Positions 58,596 to 64,000 of a stretch of DNA of 64,000 nucleotides are shown here, in pieces. Every line of letters begins with the position of its first letter. The stretch's first letter is position 1. The DNA comes from Aquipseudomonas ullengensis (lineage in GTDB: Bacteria; Pseudomonadota; Gammaproteobacteria; Pseudomonadales; Pseudomonadaceae), in contig NZ_JACJUD010000001.1 in the NCBI RefSeq assembly GCF_014174475.1, positions 806,001 to 870,000 of the forward strand, written 5' to 3'. The notes under the pieces are model-generated. The model searched no databases, was not told where the DNA came from, and saw only the letters and a list, made by a program, of their open reading frames with translations. The position numbers and the translations under genes are program-made.

Positions 58596-59438
58596 TCAGG
58601 CCGGCACAGTGCGGGTCAGCTGCTCCAGCAGTTCCAGGTCAGTGTTCATCCCCGAGGTCTCGCGGATGCGCGCGAGTATCTCGCGCTTGAGGCTGAGAAA
58701 TTCCGCCGAGAGCTTCATGTCCTGGTTGCGTTCGGCCGGCAGCGGTACGTCGTAGATGGTGTCGATCCGTCCCGGACGTGGCGCCATCAGCACCACGCGG
58801 CCGCCAAGGTAGATCGCCTCTTCCACGTCGTGGGTGACGAACAAAATCGTGCTCTTCTCCAGCCGGTGCACATGGCGGATCAGGTCGTGCATCACCTCGC
58901 GGGTCTGCGCATCGAGGGCGCCGAAGGGTTCGTCCATCAGCAGGATTTCCGGCTTGGGCATCAGTGCGCGGGCAATCGCCACGCGTTGCTGCATGCCGCC
59001 GGAGAGCTGGTTGGGGTAGGCCTTGGCGAAGGCCGAGAGGCCCATCAGGGTCAGCAGGGCATCGGCGCGGCCGCTGGCGACTTCGACGTCGGCATCGCCG
59101 CGCACGGTGTCGGACACCACCTTGAGCTGGCGGCAGAACTTGATGTTCTCCATCACCCGCAGCCAGGGGTACAGGCTGTAGTGCTGGAAGACCATGGCGC
59201 GGTCGATGCCGGGGCCGTTGACCGCGCGGCCGTCGACGAGGATTTCGCCAACGCTATGCTGTTCCAGGCCGCCGATGCTGCGCAGCAGGGTCGACTTGCC
59301 GCAGCCGGAAGCGCCGACGAAGGTGATGAATTCGTTGGCCTGGATGTCCAGGCTGACGTCCTGCAGGGCCTGCACGCTGCGGCCCTGGCTGTTGAACACT
59401 TTGCCGACGTGGCGGATCTGGATCTTGCTGTCAGTCAT
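58596..59438 (-). CDS. ABC transporter ATPase (nitrate/taurine type), second system
   Basis: 280 residues: Walker A VGASGCGKST (41-50), signature LSGGMQQ (145-151), Walker B ILLMDEP (165-171), H-loop in LFVTHDVEEA. Same SsuB/TauB class as the gene at 40471, but clearly distinct in sequence. It is last in a tightly coupled seven-gene operon, 5 nt after the permease gene. Confidence 0.92.
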   Translation of the reverse strand: MTDSKIQIRHVGKVFNSQGRSVQALQDVSLDIQANEFITFVGASGCGKSTLLRSIGGLEQHSVGEILVDGRAVNGPGIDRAMVFQHYSLYPWLRVMENIKFCRQLKVVSDTVRGDADVEVASGRADALLTLMGLSAFAKAYPNQLSGGMQQRVAIARALMPKPEILLMDEPFGALDAQTREVMHDLIRHVHRLEKSTILFVTHDVEEAIYLGGRVVLMAPRPGRIDTIYDVPLPAERNQDMKLSAEFLSLKREILARIRETSGMNTDLELLEQLTRTVPA

Positions 59439-59443
59439 GGCGC

Positions 59444-60280
59444 TTACCTCTTCATCCAGGGAAAGGCCACGCGGCCGAGCCAGCGGAACGCCTGGTCGGT
59501 GAGCAGGCCGATGACGCCGATCAGGATGATGCCGGCGAAGATCTTGTCGGTGTGCATGTAGCGCTGGGCCTTGAGAATCGCGTAGCCGAGGCCCGAGTTG
59601 GCGGCCACCAGTTCGGCCACCACCAGGTAGGTCCAGGCCCAGCCGCAGGTGATGCGCAGGGTGTCGAGCAGCGCCGGGCGCGCCGACGGCAGGATCACCA
59701 GCTTGACGATCTCGCTGCGCGAGGCGCCCATGGTCTGCGCCGCCTCGATCTGCGCCATGGGCACGCGGCGTACATCCTCGGCGACCATCAGCACCATCTG
59801 GAAGAAGGTGCCGATGAAGATGATGAGGATCTTCGAGCCTTCGTCGATGCCGACCCAGAGCATGATCAGCGGGATGAAGGCTACCGCGGGCATGTAGCGA
59901 ATGAAGTCGGTGAGCGGTTCGAGGAAGGCCTGCACTGGGCGGTAGGTGCCAATGTACAAGCCGATCGGCAGGGCTATCAGCGCCGAGGCGGCGAAGCCGG
60001 CCATGACCCGGTAGACGCTGATGCCGATGTCGGCGAGCAGGCCTTCTTCCGTCCACCAGCGGCCGACCCGCGCCAGCACTGCGTCCGGGCCGGGCATGAA
60101 CATCGGGTTGCTCAGGCCCAGCGCGCTGCAGGCCCACCAGACCAGCAGTGGCAGCAGCAGGCCGGCACCGGCCAGGCCCCAAATGGCGCCGCGCGGCAGT
60201 TCGCCACGGATCACCCACCAGCTGGGGCGGGCCGGCGGTTTGCCCACGTCGGTGTGGGGCAAGGGTTGATGGGCAGTCAT
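59444..60280 (-). CDS. ABC transporter permease (nitrate/taurine type), second system
   Basis: 278 residues, six or so hydrophobic helices and the cytoplasmic loop IEAAQTMGASRSEIVKLVILPSARPALLD. Its ATG overlaps the stop of the upstream unknown gene by 4 nt (ATGA). No binding-protein gene for this system lies in the window; it may lie beyond the right end. Confidence 0.92.
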   Translation of the reverse strand: MTAHQPLPHTDVGKPPARPSWWVIRGELPRGAIWGLAGAGLLLPLLVWWACSALGLSNPMFMPGPDAVLARVGRWWTEEGLLADIGISVYRVMAGFAASALIALPIGLYIGTYRPVQAFLEPLTDFIRYMPAVAFIPLIMLWVGIDEGSKILIIFIGTFFQMVLMVAEDVRRVPMAQIEAAQTMGASRSEIVKLVILPSARPALLDTLRITCGWAWTYLVVAELVAANSGLGYAILKAQRYMHTDKIFAGIILIGVIGLLTDQAFRWLGRVAFPWMKR

Positions 60281-61038
60281 GGGGTTACCTCCTGGGAAAA
60301 CACCGGCAGCGCACGCACCTGCCAGCCGCCCAGCGGCGGCGTGGCGCCGAGGCTGTTGAGCACGGTCGGGGCGAGCAGTTGCTCAGGTTGGTCGGGGTCT
60401 ATGCCTGCCGGCAGCAGCGCCTGGCCGGCGCGACCGGGCAGGGTCGAGAGTTCGATGTGCCAGGGTTGGCTGCCCTGGCCGTGGCGACCGAAGGACAGTT
60501 CGAAATCGAGCAGCGCCGCCGGTGCATCGTCGTGGGCGAGCAGCGCCGCCAGGGATTCGGCCGGCGGCAGCGCCTGGGCACGCCCGGCGGCGAAGAGAAA
60601 GTAGTCACCAGCCAGCAGCAGGCAGCCCTGGCGACCATCGAAGGCCACCAGCCAGGTGCCCCAGTTGCGCCCTAGCGATTCGGGCAGGCGCTCCCAGACT
60701 TCGTGGTAGCTGCCGTCGAGGCCATCTTCGAGCAGGTAGTCCGGGCGTTCGAAGGTCATGCGGCCAATGTCTTCACTGCCGCTCGGCGGCTGGAAGTCGA
60801 TGGCGCGGTGCCATTGGCAGATATCGCCTCTGATCGCGGTGAGCCCGGCAAAGCCGGCCTGGGTTGCCAGTTGCGCCGGGCCCTGCGGCGCCGGCTGCGG
60901 AATACGCAGGTCGGCGAACAGCTGCGCGGTCTGCAGCCAGTAGACCTGGGTGGTGGTGTCGCACAGGCCCCGGGTGGTGGTCAGCAGGGTGCGATGCCAG
61001 ACGCCGCGGTAGTGTGCGGGAACCGGCGGCGTATTCAT
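60277..61038 (-). CDS. Protein of unknown function in the creatininase operon
   Basis: 253 residues starting MNTPPVPAHYRGVWHRTLLT, with TTTQVYWLQTAQLFADLRIP, WHRAIDFQPPSGSEDIGRMTF and GSYHEVWERL. No signal peptide. The look is of a beta-barrel, lipocalin-like ligand binder, but I do not recognise the family by name. Start and stop overlap neighbours (TGATG and ATGA), so it is an integral part of the operon. Confidence 0.75.
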   Translation of the reverse strand: MNTPPVPAHYRGVWHRTLLTTTRGLCDTTTQVYWLQTAQLFADLRIPQPAPQGPAQLATQAGFAGLTAIRGDICQWHRAIDFQPPSGSEDIGRMTFERPDYLLEDGLDGSYHEVWERLPESLGRNWGTWLVAFDGRQGCLLLAGDYFLFAAGRAQALPPAESLAALLAHDDAPAALLDFELSFGRHGQGSQPWHIELSTLPGRAGQALLPAGIDPDQPEQLLAPTVLNSLGATPPLGGWQVRALPVFSQEVTP

Positions 61039-61664
61039 CAGCGCCCCTCCCACTCGTCGACCAGCCGGCGGCTGTCGCACACCCGGCCAAACAGGCCGCC
61101 TTCGACATCGACCATCGCCAGGGCGGCGGCGTGCAGCTCGGGGTAGGCCGAGCCGCAGGCGTCGCTGACCAGGGTGCAGGCGTAGCCGCGGTCGACCGCA
61201 CTGCGCAGGGTCGAGGACACGCAGACTTCGGTGGTGACGCCACAGATGATCAGCTCGGTGATGCCGCGATTGCGCAGCAGCAGGTCCAGGTCGGTGCTGG
61301 CGAAGGCGCTGTAGCCGGGCTTGTCGATCACCGGTTCGCCCGGCAACGGCTGCAGCTCGTCGATCAGATCGTGGCCGTATTCGCCGCGCACCAGCAGCTT
61401 GCCCAGCGGGCCCTGGCTGCCGATGGCCGCGCCGGCATTGGCCGCACGCAGGCGTTTGGGCTCGGGCAGGTCGGCGAGATCGGCGCGGTGGCCTTCGCGG
61501 GTGTGCAGCACCAGCAGGCCCCGCACGCGGGCGCTGGCCAGCAGGCGCTGGATCGCCGGGATCGGCGCGCGCAGCAGGCCGATATCCAGCCCGGCCTGAT
61601 CGGCGTAACCACCGGTGGCGCAGAAGTCGCGCTGCATGTCGATCACAATCAGCGCGCTGCTCAC
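61038..61664 (-). CDS. Isochorismatase-family cysteine hydrolase
   Basis: 208 residues from a GTG that overlaps the creatininase stop (GTGA). Catalytic triad Asp9 (LIVIDMQRDF), Lys115 (VIDKPGYSAF) and Cys148 (CGVTTEVCVSSTLRSA). Relatives include N-carbamoylsarcosine amidohydrolase, biuret hydrolase and ureidoacrylate hydrolase. Next to creatininase a carbamoyl-amide substrate is attractive, but this is inference. Confidence 0.87.
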   Translation of the reverse strand: MSSALIVIDMQRDFCATGGYADQAGLDIGLLRAPIPAIQRLLASARVRGLLVLHTREGHRADLADLPEPKRLRAANAGAAIGSQGPLGKLLVRGEYGHDLIDELQPLPGEPVIDKPGYSAFASTDLDLLLRNRGITELIICGVTTEVCVSSTLRSAVDRGYACTLVSDACGSAYPELHAAALAMVDVEGGLFGRVCDSRRLVDEWEGR

Positions 61665-62425
61665 AGTTGGAATTCCTTGCGCACCGCGCTGGCGATGCCG
61701 GCGGTGATGTCGGCCGCCATGCGCGCGCCCTTCTCCGCCGTCGAGCCCTTGGCCGAGGACAGCACGCCGGAGGCCGGCACCCACTCGGTGCGGGTCGGGT
61801 ACATGTCGTAGGGCGGGAAGTCGGCCGGCGGCTCGTCGGGAATCAGGTCGATGCGCACCAGGCTGGGCAGGTAGTGCAGCATCAGCGAGGTCTCGATCAC
61901 CGCCGCGTGCTCCAAGGCGAAGCCGGGGAAGCCGTTGGGGAACACCGCCGCCAGGGTCTGCTCGGTGCAGAAGTCCCAGTGCTCCAGGCGCATCACTTCC
62001 AGCTTGGTCGTCGGGCCCAGCTCGCGCAGGGCCAGCTGGATGCCCTCGGTGACGAACCACTGGTTCTCGTAGTGGCCGTCGACCAGCACCAGGCGGGTCA
62101 CGCCGTGACGGGCGAACTCGCGCACGGCGTCGCGCACCAGGGCGATCAGGGTCTGCCCGTCGAGGCTGGTGGTGCCGCAGAAATGGTTGCCGCCACCGCA
62201 CTTGGGCTGCGACTTGTAGCCGTAGGACAGGGCCGGGGCGACCAGGCCATCGACCTGCGCGGCGACGTCCTCGCACAATGCGCTGGCGAGCAGCGCGTCG
62301 GTGCCCAGTGGCAGGTGCGGGCCGTGCTGTTCGGTGGCGCCGCAGGGCAGGAACACCACCGGCGATTGTTCGCGCACGCGGCGCTCGTATTCGACCCAGC
62401 TGAGCTGGTCCATGCGTACGGTCAT
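61661..62425 (-). CDS. Creatininase (creatinine amidohydrolase) family
   Basis: 254 residues strongly matching P. putida creatininase: metal ligands and active-site residues Glu32, His34 (GATEQHGPHL), Asp43, His118 and Glu120 (VDGHYENQWF), each two residues earlier than in that enzyme, plus YGYKSQPKCGGGNHF and GTTSLDG. Characterised members open the creatinine ring to creatine using two metal ions. The family also has other substrates, so creatinine is likely but unproven. ATGA overlap with the exporter gene before it. Confidence 0.88.
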   Translation of the reverse strand: MTVRMDQLSWVEYERRVREQSPVVFLPCGATEQHGPHLPLGTDALLASALCEDVAAQVDGLVAPALSYGYKSQPKCGGGNHFCGTTSLDGQTLIALVRDAVREFARHGVTRLVLVDGHYENQWFVTEGIQLALRELGPTTKLEVMRLEHWDFCTEQTLAAVFPNGFPGFALEHAAVIETSLMLHYLPSLVRIDLIPDEPPADFPPYDMYPTRTEWVPASGVLSSAKGSTAEKGARMAADITAGIASAVRKEFQL

Positions 62426-63309
62426 GGTTTGGCCTCGCAGAAAGAAGAAGGGGATTCACGGCCAGGGCGCTCGGCGATCAGCGCGGCGGCCAGCACCAGG
62501 GCGCCACCGCACCATTCACGCAGGCCCAGCTCGCGGTCGCCGAGCCAGGCGGCGGTGAGTACCGCGACCACCAGCTCGACCACCACCAGCACTGCCGCGC
62601 GGCTCGCCTCGACATGGCTGAAACCGTATTGCGCGGCGCTCATGGCGGTCAGCCAGAACAGCCCGAACAGGGCGATCAGGCCCCATTGCGGCGTGCTGAT
62701 CGCGGGCAACGGCGTGTCTTGCAGCAGGCAGAACAGGCCACCCAGCAGCGCGCTGCCAACAAAGGCGACCGTCGCCTTGCTCGCCAGCGGCACCTGGTCG
62801 GCGGCGCGGGTGGCCAGGTTGTTGAGGGCGAAGGCCAGGCCGGCAGACAGCGCCAGCCAGTCGGCGGTGGTCAGCGGGCGGAACGTATCGTGGCTGATGC
62901 CCAGGGTCAGGGCGATGCCGAGCATGGCCAGCAGCAAGGCACCGACGCGCAGGGCGGTCAGCCGCTCACCCAGCAGCAGCCAGCCACCGAGCAGGCCCCA
63001 CACCGGCGCCAGGTAGAACAGCAGCATGGCGCGCACCACGTCGCCCTCGGACAACGCGCCCACCAGCCCCGCCGTGCCCCAGCCGCCGCAGATGCAGATC
63101 GCCAGCAATGCTCCGCGCTGCGGCCACCAGGCCGCGCGCTGCAGCCACAGCAGGGGTAGCGCCAGCAGGCTGAGCAGGCCGTAGGTGTAGAACACGATCG
63201 GCATGCCGGACAGCCCGCGCGCGGCGAAGTAATCCAGCGGAATCCAGCCCAGGCCCCAGAAGCTGGCGCCGAGCAGCAGCACCAGCTCGGGCTTCACCTG
63301 AATGCTCAT
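62422..63309 (-). CDS. EamA/DMT-family membrane transporter
   Basis: 295 residues with about ten hydrophobic helices in two halves (LLLGASFWGLGWIPLDY, LLAMLGIALTLGI, LIALFGLFWLTAMSAAQYGF). Drug/metabolite transporter superfamily, often exporters or uniporters of small metabolites. Translationally coupled on both sides (TGATG with the SDR gene, ATGA with creatininase). Confidence 0.88.
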   Translation of the reverse strand: MSIQVKPELVLLLGASFWGLGWIPLDYFAARGLSGMPIVFYTYGLLSLLALPLLWLQRAAWWPQRGALLAICICGGWGTAGLVGALSEGDVVRAMLLFYLAPVWGLLGGWLLLGERLTALRVGALLLAMLGIALTLGISHDTFRPLTTADWLALSAGLAFALNNLATRAADQVPLASKATVAFVGSALLGGLFCLLQDTPLPAISTPQWGLIALFGLFWLTAMSAAQYGFSHVEASRAAVLVVVELVVAVLTAAWLGDRELGLREWCGGALVLAAALIAERPGRESPSSFCEAKP

Positions 63310-64000
63310 CAGCCACCCATCCAGGCGCCGCCATTGGCGCCGAGCATCTGCCCGTGGAAGAAGCTGGCACCGGGCGAGACGAGGAACAGCACGGCAGCGG
63401 CGATTTCTTCCGGGCGGCCGAGGCGGCCGGCGGGAATCGCGCTTTCCTTGGCGATCATCTCGGCGCTCATGTGCTCGACCGAAACCATCGGCGTGTCCAC
63501 CGGCCCCGGTGCCACGCCGTTGATGCGGATGGCCGGGGCGAACTCGCGGGCCAGCGCCTTGGTCAGGCCGATCACCCCGGCCTTGGCCGTGCAGTAGGCG
63601 ACGTAGTGTTCGCGGCCCAGCTGGCCCAGTTCGGAGGCGATGTTGACGATGCTGCCTGTGCCACGCGGTTGCATATGCGCCAGGGCATGCCGGCAGCAAC
63701 GGTAGACCGCGCTGAGGTCGACGCCGAGCAGGTTGGCCCAGTCGTCCTCGTCGGTCTGCAGGAAGGGTTTTTCGAGGATGATCCCGGCGTTGTTGACCAG
63801 AATATGCAGGTCGCCGGCGGCGAAGATGCGCGCAAACATCGCCGCCACCTGCTCCACCGAAGCCACATCGGCCTGCACGGCATGGGCCTTGCCACCACTG
63901 GTGACGATCCGCGCCACCAGATCACTGGCGGCCTGCGGCTGGTCGAGGTGGTTGATCCAGACTTCCGCGCCGGCTTCGGCCAGGGCCAGCACGATGGCGC
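63309..64000 (-). CDS. Short-chain dehydrogenase/reductase, 5' end cut by window edge
   Basis: About 230 residues visible of a classical SDR: NNAGIILEKPF, the active-site Ser in SIVNIASELGQ, YCTAK (Tyr and Lys) and APGPVDTP. The frame is open to the edge and the N-terminal TGxxxGxG coenzyme motif lies beyond it, so the gene is incomplete here. First visible gene of the creatininase operon. Confidence 0.9.
   Translation of the reverse strand, partial: AIVLALAEAGAEVWINHLDQPQAASDLVARIVTSGGKAHAVQADVASVEQVAAMFARIFAAGDLHILVNNAGIILEKPFLQTDEDDWANLLGVDLSAVYRCCRHALAHMQPRGTGSIVNIASELGQLGREHYVAYCTAKAGVIGLTKALAREFAPAIRINGVAPGPVDTPMVSVEHMSAEMIAKESAIPAGRLGRPEEIAAAVLFLVSPGASFFHGQMLGANGGAWMGG

Overview
The window is high-G+C Gammaproteobacterial DNA and almost certainly comes from a Pseudomonas chromosome. 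The order rpmG-rpmB / peptide-binding protein / radC / coaBC-dut-algC-argB / pyrE / crc / rph / yicC-gmk-rpoZ-spoT-ridA / oxyR-recG / hupA / rubredoxin / ubiC-ubiA-phoB-phoR is, from memory, the order around PA5315-PA5361 of P. aeruginosa. Crc, the long form of AlgC and the TGTAGGAGC-type REP repeat also point to Pseudomonas. The species cannot be read from the sequence.

Bases 1-35,300 are the conserved block. It holds ribosomal proteins, CoA, pyrimidine, arginine and exopolysaccharide-precursor synthesis, stringent response (spoT, rpoZ), RNA maturation (rph, yicC), an ExbB-ExbD-TonB energy-transduction operon behind a possible Fur box, the peroxide sensor OxyR coupled to recG, HU, rubredoxin, ubiquinone entry genes, and PhoB-PhoR behind a possible Pho box. 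Non-coding DNA is sparse here. Its main oddities are a 267-bp nested inverted-repeat element between pyrE and crc and an 85-nt imperfect hairpin between yicC and gmk.

Bases 35,300-64,000 are accessory and littered with REP-like dyads of at least five families. Regions in order: a LuxR regulator, a PotF-type binding protein and a P1-family aminopeptidase; a decayed GMC-oxidoreductase tail; a secreted DUF1254/DUF1214 protein; a minus-strand cluster (carbon-nitrogen hydrolase, aldehyde dehydrogenase, class III aminotransferase, TauA/NMT1-type ABC transporter) facing a divergent LysR gene, which looks like an amine or polyamine catabolic and uptake unit; and a short low-G+C stretch (50.5-52.3 kb) where a KTSC-like gene, a DUF2971 gene and a MAPEG gene are separated by sequences with the architecture of integron attC sites, with no integrase in view.

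From 53.4 kb a minus-strand cluster carries a flavin monooxygenase, a Rid protein without the usual arginine, a DUF1028 protein and an ArgE-like deacylase. After a small orphan gene with a possible sigma-54 promoter and a VOC protein comes a seven-gene operon running in from beyond the right end: SDR dehydrogenase, EamA exporter, creatininase, isochorismatase-family hydrolase, unknown protein, ABC permease and ATPase. The first six genes overlap by 1 or 4 nt and the last follows after 5 nt, so they are probably translated as one unit. The pathway it serves is not established by the sequence.
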